The translations under genes and the position numbers were made by a program. Of a stretch of DNA of 64,000 nucleotides, positions 1 through 10,425 are shown piece after piece. The notes beneath the pieces are model-generated. The model ran no database searches, was not told the DNA's origin, and was given only the letters and a program-made list of their open reading frames with translations. The stretch comes from Kutzneria sp044547355 (GTDB taxonomy: Bacteria; Actinomycetota; Actinomycetes; Mycobacteriales; Pseudonocardiaceae): NCBI RefSeq assembly GCF_044547355.1, contig NZ_JBIUAG010000019.1, positions 118,298 through 182,297 of the forward strand. The letters run 5' to 3'. Numbering within the stretch: position 1 is the first letter of the stretch; each line of letters opens with the position of its first letter.

Positions 1-19
1 GCCGGAGAGTGACTCCTGA
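1..19 (+). CDS. trpB: Possible 3' end of tryptophan synthase beta subunit (partial)
   Basis: Only the last few codons could lie in the window. Two TGA codons are possible stops: one at 10-12, and one at 17-19 whose last base is the A of the trpA ATG (TGATG coupling, also used elsewhere here at 2572-2576 and 51082-51086). The identity rests on the usual trpB-trpA order; nothing in so few codons confirms it. Confidence 0.3.
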
Positions 20-789
20 TGCCGCTGCTCCCCGAGGGCCGCTCCGCGCTGATCGGCTACCTGCCGGCCGGCTTCCCCACCGTCGAGGGCTCGACCGCGC
101 TGCTCAAGGCCATGATCGACGGCGGCTGCGACCTGGTCGAGGTGGGCGTGCCCTACTCGGACCCGGTGATGGACGGCCCGACCATCCAGGCCGCCGCCGA
201 CCAGGCGCTGGCCAACGGTTTCCGACTCCGGCACGTGTTCGAGGTCGTCGAGGCCGTGTCGGCGGCCGGCGGCAAGGCCGTGGTGATGAGCTACTGGAAC
301 CCGATCTACCACTACGGCGTGGACACGTTCGCCCGGGACCTGGCCGCGGCCGGCGGCCTGGGCATCATCACGCCCGACCTGGTGCCGGACGAGGCGGCGG
401 AGTGGATGGCCGCCTCGCAGGCGCACGGCCTCAACCGCATCTTCCTGGTCGCGCCGTCCTCCACCGAGGAGCGCATCGCCATGACCGCGGCCGCCAGCAG
501 CGGTTTCCTGTACGCCACGTCCGTGATGGGCGTGACCGGCGCGCGGGACGCGGTCGGCTCGGCGGCCCCGGAGCTGGTGCGGCGGGTCCGGGCCCACACC
601 GACCTGCCGATCGGCGTCGGCCTGGGCGTGAAGTCCGGGGCGCAGGCGGCCGAGCTGGCGGCGTTCGCCGACGCGGTCATCGTCGGCTCGGCCTTCGTGA
701 CCCGCTCGGCCGAGGGCGAGTCCGGGGTGGCCGAACTGGCCAAGGAACTGGCCGAGGGCGTGCGCAATCCGGTGGCCACCGCTTTGTGA
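19..789 (+). CDS. trpA: Tryptophan synthase alpha subunit
   Basis: The alpha subunit cleaves indole-3-glycerol phosphate to indole and glyceraldehyde-3-phosphate in the cytoplasm and channels indole to TrpB. The 256-aa product has the normal length. The signature LVEVGVPYSDPVMDGPTIQ contains the catalytic Glu (E41) and Asp (D52). A TIM-barrel pattern follows, with the phosphate-binding stretch GVGLGVKSG and then IVGSAF near the C-terminus. The ATG at 19 starts immediately after a possible trpB stop, so the gene is probably the last of a trp operon entering from the left. The next gene, lgt, starts 57 bp later. This trpA-lgt adjacency is common in actinobacteria. Confidence 0.96.
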   Translation: MPLLPEGRSALIGYLPAGFPTVEGSTALLKAMIDGGCDLVEVGVPYSDPVMDGPTIQAAADQALANGFRLRHVFEVVEAVSAAGGKAVVMSYWNPIYHYGVDTFARDLAAAGGLGIITPDLVPDEAAEWMAASQAHGLNRIFLVAPSSTEERIAMTAAASSGFLYATSVMGVTGARDAVGSAAPELVRRVRAHTDLPIGVGLGVKSGAQAAELAAFADAVIVGSAFVTRSAEGESGVAELAKELAEGVRNPVATAL

Positions 790-846
790 CCTGATACGGA
801 CCCGGGTCGGACACAGCCGTCACACAGCCTCAAGTACGGTGGGCGC

Positions 847-1893
847 GTGCCGAACAACCTGATCCTGGCCAGCTTCCCCAGCCCGCCCCAGGGCGTGTGG
901 CACCTCGGCCCGATCCCGATCCGTGCCTACGCGCTGTGCATCATCGCCGGCATCATCGTGGCGATCGTGTGGGGTGAGCGCCGCTGGCAGGCCCGCGGCG
1001 GCGAGAAGGGCTTCGTCACCGACCTCGCGGTCTGGGCGGTGCCGTTCGGCCTGGTCGGCGGCCGGCTCTACCACCTGGCCACCGACTGGCAGACCTACTT
1101 CGGCCCGGGCGGCAACCCGATCGGGGCGCTGGAGGTGTGGAACGGCGGCCTCGGCATCTGGGGCGCCGTCGCGCTGGGCGGCGTCGGGGCGTGGATCGGC
1201 GCGCGTCGCCGGGGCGTGCCGCTGCCGGCGGTGGCCGACGCCATCGCGCCGGGCATCGTGCTGGCCCAGGCCATCGGCCGTATCGGCAACTACTTCAATC
1301 AGGAGCTCTACGGCCGGGTCACCGACGTGCCGTGGGCGCTGGAGATCTTCAACCGGGTCGACCCGGCCACCGGCCTGTCCGACCCGATCAACGGCATCGC
1401 CCAGGGCGCGCCCGAGAAGCTGGTGCACCCGACGTTCCTCTACGAGCTGCTGTGGAACATCGGCGTGGCGATCCTGGTGGTCTGGGCCGACAAGAAGTTC
1501 CGGCTGGGCCACGGGCGGGCGTTCGCGCTCTACGTCGCCGCCTACACCGCCGGCCGGTTCTGGATCGAGCTCATGCGCGACGACACCGCCACGCTGGTGT
1601 TCGGCGTGCGGATCAACGTCTTCGTGGCCGCGATCGTGTTCGTCGGCGCGGTGGTCTACCTGATCGTCGCCCGCAACCGGGGCCCGCGTGAGGACCTGGT
1701 GGCCCTTCGCGAGGCGCGCGAGGCGGGGTTGTCCGAGGCCGCCGGCGACGCGGTCGACACCGACACCGAGACCGAGGTCGACGTCGAGAAGACCGACGGG
1801 GAGTCCGAGACCGCGGACAAGGCCGAGGCCGCCGGCGACGAGTCGGTCTCGGAAGAGTCCCGGGTCGAAGAGGCGGCCGACCGCAAGAGCTGA
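847..1893 (+). CDS. lgt: Prolipoprotein diacylglyceryl transferase
   Basis: This integral membrane enzyme moves diacylglyceryl from phosphatidylglycerol to the lipobox cysteine of prelipoproteins, the first step of lipoprotein maturation. The start is GTG. The Lgt signature GRIGNYFNQELYG spans residues 144-156 and carries the catalytic Arg and Asn. Several hydrophobic segments run from residue 25 to about 275, including HPTFLYELLWN and GRFWIELMR, which are typical of the family. The 348-aa protein is about 50-60 residues longer than the core: the extra C-terminal tail from about residue 285 is highly acidic (Asp/Glu/Thr/Ser) and probably cytosolic and disordered, as in other actinobacterial Lgts. 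Lipoproteins in this window that would be substrates include the proteins at 7588-8517 and 13441-14355. Confidence 0.96.
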   Translation: MPNNLILASFPSPPQGVWHLGPIPIRAYALCIIAGIIVAIVWGERRWQARGGEKGFVTDLAVWAVPFGLVGGRLYHLATDWQTYFGPGGNPIGALEVWNGGLGIWGAVALGGVGAWIGARRRGVPLPAVADAIAPGIVLAQAIGRIGNYFNQELYGRVTDVPWALEIFNRVDPATGLSDPINGIAQGAPEKLVHPTFLYELLWNIGVAILVVWADKKFRLGHGRAFALYVAAYTAGRFWIELMRDDTATLVFGVRINVFVAAIVFVGAVVYLIVARNRGPREDLVALREAREAGLSEAAGDAVDTDTETEVDVEKTDGESETADKAEAAGDESVSEESRVEEAADRKS

Positions 1894-1914
1894 CGGCCCC
1901 TACCATCGCTGTCC

Positions 1915-2574
1915 ATGCGGATCCTCGTCGTCGAGGACGATGACCGGGTGGCGCGGGGCCTTGTCACGGCGCTGCGCCACGCCGGCTACGACGTGCACCG
2001 GGTGGGCACGGTGGCCGACGCGGTGAGCGCGCCGCCGGTCGATGTGGTGCTGCTCGACATGGGTCTGCCCGACGGAGACGGCACCGAGGTGCTGCGCCGG
2101 CTGCGCGACTCCGGGACCGCGGTGATCGCCGTGACCGCTCGCGGCGAGGAACGGGACCGGGTGCTGGGCCTGCGGGCCGGGGCCGACGACTACGTGGTCA
2201 AGCCGTTCGGCACGGCCGAGTTGCTGGCCCGGATCGAGGCCGTGCTGCGGCGCACCCGCAAGGCCCGGGCCGAGGTGGCCGACGCCGAGGTCGTCGAGGT
2301 CGGCCCGCTGAAGCTGGACAGCGCGACCCGGGCGGTGTCGGTGCAGGGGCGCGAGCTGGCGTTGACCCGTAAGGAGTTCGACCTGCTGGCGCTGCTGGCC
2401 GCGCGGTCGGGGCAGGTGGTGAGCCGGGATCTGATCATGGACCAGGTGTGGCAGGCCTCGTACGAGGCGCCGACCCGGACGTTGGACACGCATGTGGCGG
2501 CGCTGCGCGGAAAACTCGGCGGGCTGGTGCGGATCGAGACCGTGCGGGGCGTCGGCTACCGCCTGGTGGGCTGA
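1915..2574 (+). CDS. OmpR/PhoB-family response regulator
   Basis: A 219-aa DNA-binding response regulator. The receiver domain (about 1-118) has the acidic pair at E7-D9, the phospho-acceptor D48 in VVLLDMGLPDGDG, T74 in VTAR and K96 in VVKPFG. The C-terminal winged helix (about 125-218) contains LTRKEFDLLALLA, the VRGVGYRLVG ending and the THVAALRGKL recognition-helix region of the OmpR family. The stop TGA (2572-2574) overlaps the ATG of the sensor kinase gene, so the two are translationally coupled and form a two-component pair. The ligand and target genes cannot be read from sequence. Confidence 0.95.
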   Translation: MRILVVEDDDRVARGLVTALRHAGYDVHRVGTVADAVSAPPVDVVLLDMGLPDGDGTEVLRRLRDSGTAVIAVTARGEERDRVLGLRAGADDYVVKPFGTAELLARIEAVLRRTRKARAEVADAEVVEVGPLKLDSATRAVSVQGRELALTRKEFDLLALLAARSGQVVSRDLIMDQVWQASYEAPTRTLDTHVAALRGKLGGLVRIETVRGVGYRLVG

Positions 2575-3911
2575 TGCTGCGCCGCCTGCTGTTGGTGTTG
2601 ATCCCGCTGCTGTTGCTGCTGGCCGGGGCGCTGGGTGTGCCGTTGGCCAACGCCGTGGCCGAGCGGGAGACGCAGACGACCTACCTGGACCGGCTGGCCG
2701 ACGTGAGCCGCTTCGCGTCGCTGGCGCAGAGCGCGCTGGTGGAGAGCGCGGCGGCGCCCGGCGGCCGGGAGGCGTTGCGGGACGAGTTGAACCGATACGG
2801 GCAGCTGTACGGCATTCCGGTCGCGGTGGTGGCCGCCGGCGGTGACGTCGTGCTGGCGTCGCCGCAGCGGCCGAACCTCAAGGATCCGGCGGTGGAGGCC
2901 GGGTTGAGCGCGGCTTTCGCCGGCTACCGGCCGAGTCCGCCGTCCGCGGTGCTGCCGTGGGAGACCGCGCCGCTGGTGGTGGTGGAGCCGGTGGGGCGGG
3001 ACAGCGAGGTGGTGGCGGCCGTCGTCGCCGTGTCGCCGACCGACCGGCTGCGGGCGGACATCCTGTCCCAGTGGGGGTGGCTGGCCGTGCTGGGGTCGTT
3101 GCCGCTGCTGGCGGTGATCGCCGCCGCCTGGCCCATCTCCATCTGGATCCTGCGTCCGGTGCGCCGGCTCGACGAGGCCGCCGCGGCCATCGCCGGCGGG
3201 CTGGTCGACACGCACGTCGACGTCGGCGGGCCGCCCGAGCTGCGCCGGCTCAGCACTTCCTTCAACACCATGGTCGACGTGGTCAACACGGCCCTGCGCC
3301 GGCAGCGCGACTTCGTCGCCGACGCCTCGCACCAGCTGCGCAATCCCTTGGCCAGTCTGCGGTTGGCCGTCGACAACCTGGAGCCGCACCTGCCTCCGGC
3401 CGAGCCGGCCCGGGAGGCGCACCAGATCGCCGTCGAGGAGGCCCAGGAGATGGGCAACGTGCTCGACGCCCTGCTCGCCGCCACCCGTCTCGACGCCGCC
3501 GCCGAGACCGTCGACCTCGCCCTGCTGATCTCCACCCATCTGCCCAAGTGGCAGGCGCTTCGTGTCGCCGTCGAGACGGATGTGCCGGCGGGGCAACGGG
3601 TTCCCGTCTCCTACGGCAGCGTGCTCGACGAGCTGGTGGCCAACGCCGCCCGCCTGTCCGGCGGCACCAAGGTGCGAGTGTCCTTTGTGGATGGTGAGCT
3701 GCACGTCGCCGACAACGGCGTCGGGCTCGGCGAGGAGGACCGCAAGCAGGCCCTCAACCGCTTCTGGCGTTCCCCTCGGCACCAGAACGTCACCGGCACC
3801 GGCCTGGGCCTGGCCATCTGCGCCGACCTGGTGGCCGCCGCCGGCGGCGAACTCCGTCTGGAGGACGCCGCCCCCGGCCTCGACGTCGTCATAACCCTCG
3901 GCGCGTCCTGA
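2574..3911 (+). CDS. HAMP-containing sensor histidine kinase
   Basis: This is the partner of the response regulator at 1915-2574, with which it shares a TGATG overlap; the overlap decides the start (445 aa). It has TM1 at about 6-28, an extracytoplasmic domain of about 135 residues, TM2 at about 168-192 and HAMP at 193-245. HisKA follows, with the phospho-accepting H253 in DASHQLRNPLASLR. The HATPase_c domain shows the N-box DELVANAA, the G1 box ADNGVGLG and the G2 box GTGLGLAICADLV. It is a classical membrane sensor of the PhoR/BaeS type, with an extracellular domain that gives no hint of the signal. The gene converges on the NACHT-WD40 gene with an 18-bp gap. Confidence 0.94.
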   Translation: MLRRLLLVLIPLLLLLAGALGVPLANAVAERETQTTYLDRLADVSRFASLAQSALVESAAAPGGREALRDELNRYGQLYGIPVAVVAAGGDVVLASPQRPNLKDPAVEAGLSAAFAGYRPSPPSAVLPWETAPLVVVEPVGRDSEVVAAVVAVSPTDRLRADILSQWGWLAVLGSLPLLAVIAAAWPISIWILRPVRRLDEAAAAIAGGLVDTHVDVGGPPELRRLSTSFNTMVDVVNTALRRQRDFVADASHQLRNPLASLRLAVDNLEPHLPPAEPAREAHQIAVEEAQEMGNVLDALLAATRLDAAAETVDLALLISTHLPKWQALRVAVETDVPAGQRVPVSYGSVLDELVANAARLSGGTKVRVSFVDGELHVADNGVGLGEEDRKQALNRFWRSPRHQNVTGTGLGLAICADLVAAAGGELRLEDAAPGLDVVITLGAS

Positions 3912-3929
3912 GCGCGACTCGCGGGGGTG

Positions 3930-7049
<3,120 letters not shown>

Positions 7050-7079
7050 CGGCGATCACCGGTCGCCACCACAACATCC

Positions 7080-7586
7080 TTAGCCGGAAAGGACGCCGGT
7101 CAGCGCCGCGTACGTGTCGTCGATCCGGCCGTCGGCCACCCACATCGTGCGCGCCCGCGGCCGGGTGGCGGCCAGCGCCGTCAACCGGTCGTGCATTGTG
7201 GACAGTTCCGAAGGGTCCACGGCCTTCGCGACGTCATTGCGATCGGCGAAGCGCCGTAACACGCTTTCCTTGCTGTCCAACAGAATCACTTCGACGAACC
7301 GGACGCCGACCGCGGCCGCCAACGCCTCCAACTCCTCGATGAACTCCACCCGACCCAGGAACTGCGGCACGACGACGTCGTGGCCGGCCGTCAGATGCGT
7401 GCGGGCAGCGGCCACGGCCAGGGCCCGGGCGGCGAGGCCGGCGGCCCGGGGATCGTCCTGCCAGCGGCCGAGCTGGCCGCGCAGCAGGTCGATGTCCAGG
7501 TTCAGGGCCAAGGGGTGGTCGTGCACGTAGCGCGCGGCCATTGTCGACTTGCCGACTCCGGGCGGCCCGTTGAGCAGGAGCAGCAT
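7080..7586 (-). CDS. Small P-loop kinase/NTPase (AAA_33-like)
   Basis: A 168-aa soluble nucleotide kinase-like protein. Walker A GPPGVGKST lies at residues 7-15, followed by the LDIDLLRGQL stretch, where this family carries substrate-binding acidic residues. VVVPQFL and a C-terminal LID-like region rich in Arg (LRRFADRNDV) follow. The fold class is that of zeta-toxin/shikimate-kinase/chloramphenicol-phosphotransferase-like kinases; the phosphate acceptor cannot be inferred. The ATG lies one base after the TGA of the upstream lipoprotein gene (stop 7590-7588, start 7586), which implies translational coupling. It precedes the NACHT-WD40 gene by 30 bp on the same strand. Confidence 0.85.
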   Translation of the reverse strand: MLLLLNGPPGVGKSTMAARYVHDHPLALNLDIDLLRGQLGRWQDDPRAAGLAARALAVAAARTHLTAGHDVVVPQFLGRVEFIEELEALAAAVGVRFVEVILLDSKESVLRRFADRNDVAKAVDPSELSTMHDRLTALAATRPRARTMWVADGRIDDTYAALTGVLSG

Positions 7587-7587
7587 G

Positions 7588-8517
7588 TCAGCGCTTCACG
7601 TCCCGGAACCAGCCGGCGGCCCCCGGGTGCAGCGGCACGACACCGGTGGCGATGCCGGTGCGCACGTTGATGTGGCTGGCCTCGGGATGCCCCTTGGTGA
7701 ACGCCGCGACCTCGGTGAAGGTGGTCTCGGTGACGATCCGCACGACGTCGTCGCCGAGGTCGTCCCGAGTCAGCAGCAGATTGGGCACCGACACGGTCGG
7801 GCACGCGTCGACGCCGGTGTAGGTGGTGGTGGGAATGGTGGCCGGCACGTAGGGGCCGCGGTAGGCGGCGGCCAGGGCGTCGGCCTCGGGGTTCAGGTCG
7901 ACCAGCCGGATGGAGCGCCGGCGGGCCAGGTCGGTGATCGCCGGCGTGGGAATGCCGGTCAGCGTCAGCATCGCGTCGATGGTCCCGGCCGCCACCGCGT
8001 TGGCGGCGTCGGTCTGGGTCATCTGCCGGGTGTCCGGCCGGACGCCGGTCATGGCCAGCATGCGGTCGGCGGTGAACCCGGTGCTGGACCCCTGCGCGCC
8101 CACCGACACCCGCTTGCCGTCGATGTCCTTGAAGGACTGGATCGGCGAGTCCTTCAGCACCACCAGGTGCATGAAACTGTCGTAGAGCCGGCCCACCGCG
8201 CTCAGCCCGGGCGGCGCCTTGGTGTCCTTCTCGATCGCGTCCAGCGAGGCGAGCCCCAGCTGCCCCGTGCCGTCGGCCAGCAGCCGCAGGTTGTCGACCG
8301 AGGACCCGGTCTCCTGGGCGGTCAGGACCGTGCGCGGCAGGTGCGGCTGCAACGCCGCCACCAACGACGACCCCACCTCCCGGAACACCGCCCCCGGCGG
8401 CCCGGTCAGCAGCACCAGCCGGGCCAGGTCCGGGGCCTGGGGCCCGGAGCAGCCCGCCACCACGGATCCCACGCCCACGGCGGCCAGCCCGCGCAGCATC
8501 GCCCGCCGGTCCAGCAT
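7588..8517 (-). CDS. TAXI-family TRAP solute-binding lipoprotein
   Basis: A 309-aa extracytoplasmic solute-binding protein of the TAXI type. The N-terminus has a twin-arginine-like motif (DRRAMLRG) and the lipobox VAGC with C23, so it is predicted to be a Tat-exported lipoprotein. Family features are visible in LLADGTGQLGLASLDA, FKDIDGKRVSVGAQGSSTG and the DAANAVAAGTIDAMLTLTG segment. TAXI proteins normally deliver substrates (often glutamate or other organic acids) to a fused TRAP permease (DctQM); no such permease is in this window, so it is an orphan here. It heads an apparent operon with the kinase and the NACHT-WD40 gene. The divergent neighbour 123 bp away is a DAACS symporter. Confidence 0.9.
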   Translation of the reverse strand: MLDRRAMLRGLAAVGVGSVVAGCSGPQAPDLARLVLLTGPPGAVFREVGSSLVAALQPHLPRTVLTAQETGSSVDNLRLLADGTGQLGLASLDAIEKDTKAPPGLSAVGRLYDSFMHLVVLKDSPIQSFKDIDGKRVSVGAQGSSTGFTADRMLAMTGVRPDTRQMTQTDAANAVAAGTIDAMLTLTGIPTPAITDLARRRSIRLVDLNPEADALAAAYRGPYVPATIPTTTYTGVDACPTVSVPNLLLTRDDLGDDVVRIVTETTFTEVAAFTKGHPEASHINVRTGIATGVVPLHPGAAGWFRDVKR

Positions 8518-8640
8518 GGCAGGAAGGGTAGCTGTCAACGTCAGGTCAGCCCAAAGTTTCCGCATGCAACCTTGCCGCGCGAAGATCCTGTGCCCAGGAT
8601 CACTGCAATTCCCACGTACGGGCGATAAAGGAGTGAGGGC

Positions 8641-9960
8641 ATGTCGACGGCGACCACCGCCCGCAGACCCTGGTACCGACAGCTGTACTTCTGGGTGATC
8701 GCGGCCATCGTGCTGGGCATCGTGTTCGGCCTGGCGTTCCCGCACGCGGCCGCCGGCTCCAAGTGGCTGGCCGACCTGTTCGTGAACCTGATCCGGATGG
8801 TCACCGCGCCGATCATCTTCCTGACCGTCGTGGTGGGCATCTCCAGCCTCGGCAACCTGGCCAAGGCCGGCGGCCTGGCGTTGCGGGCCATCGCCTACTT
8901 CATCGTGATGACCCTGCTGGCGCTGGTCATCGGCCTGGTCGTGGTGAACGTGCTGCACCCGGGTGTCGGGCTGAACCTGACGGTCGACCCGAAGGCGGCC
9001 AACAGCACGCTCCAGCAGGCCGGCGCGGCCGCCGAGGGCGTCACCGAGTTCATCCTCAGCCTGGTGCCGAGCTCCCTGGTCGGCGCGTTCACCGGCACCC
9101 AGCTGATCCAGGTGCTGGTGGTCGCGATCTTCGTGGCGATCGGCCTGTCCGGCCTCGGCGAGCGCGGCAAGCCGATCCTGCGGGCCTTCGAATCGCTGCA
9201 GGCCCTGATGTTCGGCGTGATCAAGGCGGTCATGTGGGTCGCCCCGATCGGCGCCTTCGGCGGCATCGCCTACACGGTCGGCGCGTTCGGCAGCAAGATC
9301 CTGGGCAGCCTGGCCTTCCTGATGGTGTCCTTCTACCTCACCTGCGTCGTGTTCATCGTGGTGGTGCTGGGCCTGATCGCCAGGTGGGTCGGCTTCAACA
9401 TCTTCAAGTTCCTGCGCTACATCAAGGACGAGCTGCTCATCGTGCTGGGCACCTCGTCCAGCGAGACGGTGCTGCCGCGGCTGATGACCAAGCTGGAGGC
9501 GGCCGGCGCGAGCCGCTCGGTGGTCGGCCTGACCGTGCCCACCGGCTACTCGTTCAACCTGGACGGCACCTGCATCTACCTGACCATGGGCGCGCTGTTC
9601 ATCGCCCAGGCCACCGGCCACGACATCGGCATCGGCACCCAGATCGGGCTGCTGCTGTTCATGCTGATCTCCAGCAAGGGCGCGGCCGGCGTCACCGGCG
9701 CCGGCCTGGTCACGCTGGCCGCCTCGCTCAGCGCGTTCGGCACGGTGATCCCGGTGGTGGGCATCGCGCTGATCGTCGGCATCGACCGCTTCATGTCCGA
9801 GGCCCGCGCCCTGACCAACGTGATCGGCACCGGCGTCGGCAGCCTGGTGATCGCCCGCTGGCAGGGCGAGCTGGACCGGGACCGCCTCAAGGAGGTCCTC
9901 AACCACCCCTCCACGGTCGACGCGGAGCGGGACGCCGCCGCTCAGGTCGTGACCGCCTGA
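8641..9960 (+). CDS. Dicarboxylate/amino-acid:cation symporter (DAACS), paralogue 1
   Basis: A 439-aa secondary transporter of the DctA/GltP/EAAT fold, taking up C4-dicarboxylates or acidic amino acids with Na+ or H+. Eight hydrophobic helices are visible. The re-entrant serine-rich loop has GTSSSETVLPRLM, the TM7 cation/substrate motif appears as NLDGT (classical form NxDGT) in GYSFNLDGTCIYL, and the second hairpin has SSKGAAGVTGAGLV. Length and motif order are normal. The ATG at 8641 follows an AAGGAG-like Shine-Dalgarno (8629-8634). It is divergent from the TAXI lipoprotein gene. A close paralogue follows at 10426. The substrate is not decidable from sequence. Confidence 0.92.
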   Translation: MSTATTARRPWYRQLYFWVIAAIVLGIVFGLAFPHAAAGSKWLADLFVNLIRMVTAPIIFLTVVVGISSLGNLAKAGGLALRAIAYFIVMTLLALVIGLVVVNVLHPGVGLNLTVDPKAANSTLQQAGAAAEGVTEFILSLVPSSLVGAFTGTQLIQVLVVAIFVAIGLSGLGERGKPILRAFESLQALMFGVIKAVMWVAPIGAFGGIAYTVGAFGSKILGSLAFLMVSFYLTCVVFIVVVLGLIARWVGFNIFKFLRYIKDELLIVLGTSSSETVLPRLMTKLEAAGASRSVVGLTVPTGYSFNLDGTCIYLTMGALFIAQATGHDIGIGTQIGLLLFMLISSKGAAGVTGAGLVTLAASLSAFGTVIPVVGIALIVGIDRFMSEARALTNVIGTGVGSLVIARWQGELDRDRLKEVLNHPSTVDAERDAAAQVVTA

Positions 9961-10057
9961 AAATCGTCACTGCCTGAGCGGTGGCGGTGCGCCGCGGCGG
10001 CCGGCCCCCGACCCGCCCACCGCGGCGCTCCCCCAAGATCAACGCTCGTTTCCTCAC

Positions 10058-10147
10058 GTTGAACGTCATGAAGGGCCCCATCATGACGTTCAACGCTGTG
10101 AAGGGGCCCTTCCTCACGTTCAACGTCAGTAAGGGGCCCTTCATGAC
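10058..10147. repeat. Tandem palindromic repeat array, GGGGCCC family
   Basis: Three related palindromic units sit in tandem. The first has perfect 14-bp arms (10058-10071 and 10081-10094) around a 9-nt loop. The second and third contain AAGGGGCCCTTC cores separated by the linker CGTTCAACG. The stretch 10098-10147 is about 46/50 identical to the reverse complement of the repeat at 35148-35200, and the 17-mer AAGGGGCCCTTCATGAC is exactly shared. It lies after the first symporter gene, so a terminator role is plausible. There is no T-tract. Confidence 0.8.
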
Positions 10148-10243
10148 ACAAAAAGAGGCGTGAAGAGCGCGGCGGCTGGGGCCCCGATGCCGAGTCGCCG
10201 CGGTGTGATGCCGCCCGAGGCCGCTGCCACGGCCCGGCGGCGG

Positions 10244-10278
10244 CGTGGGCCGCGGCACCCCCGATGCCGCGGTCCACG
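10244..10278 (+). terminator. GC-rich hairpin upstream of second symporter gene
   Basis: The 14-bp arms at 10244-10257 and 10265-10278 are complementary except for one position that would be a G-U pair in RNA; the loop is 7 nt. No T-run follows. It could be a terminator or a leader structure of the second symporter transcript. Confidence 0.35.
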
Positions 10279-10425
10279 CCCTCCAGCAGGGGTCGGCGGG
10301 CCGGTGACCTTCCCGGCGCGCCGACCCTTCCCGATCTGGCGGCATCCGGTTCGTACGGGTAACGCCACGCGGCCGGGTGGTCTCCGGACGGGTCCCCTGC
10401 CCTCGTCCGGGGCCATCCTCGCGGC

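Larger units (their letters stand above)
9961..10425. other. 465-bp intergenic region with repeat array and hairpins
   Basis: No convincing gene lies between the two symporter paralogues. It holds the structured repeat array at 10058-10147, a GC-rich hairpin at 10244-10278 (14-bp arms, one G-U pair when transcribed), and a short inverted repeat CCGGACG/CGTCCGG about 35 bp before the second symporter start. Direct reading gives no recognisable promoter hexamers. Confidence 0.6.

Noticed and set aside
10058..10147. CRISPR-like repeats
   Set aside because: The units are palindromic, of unequal length, with no regular spacers, and recur singly elsewhere; no cas genes are present.
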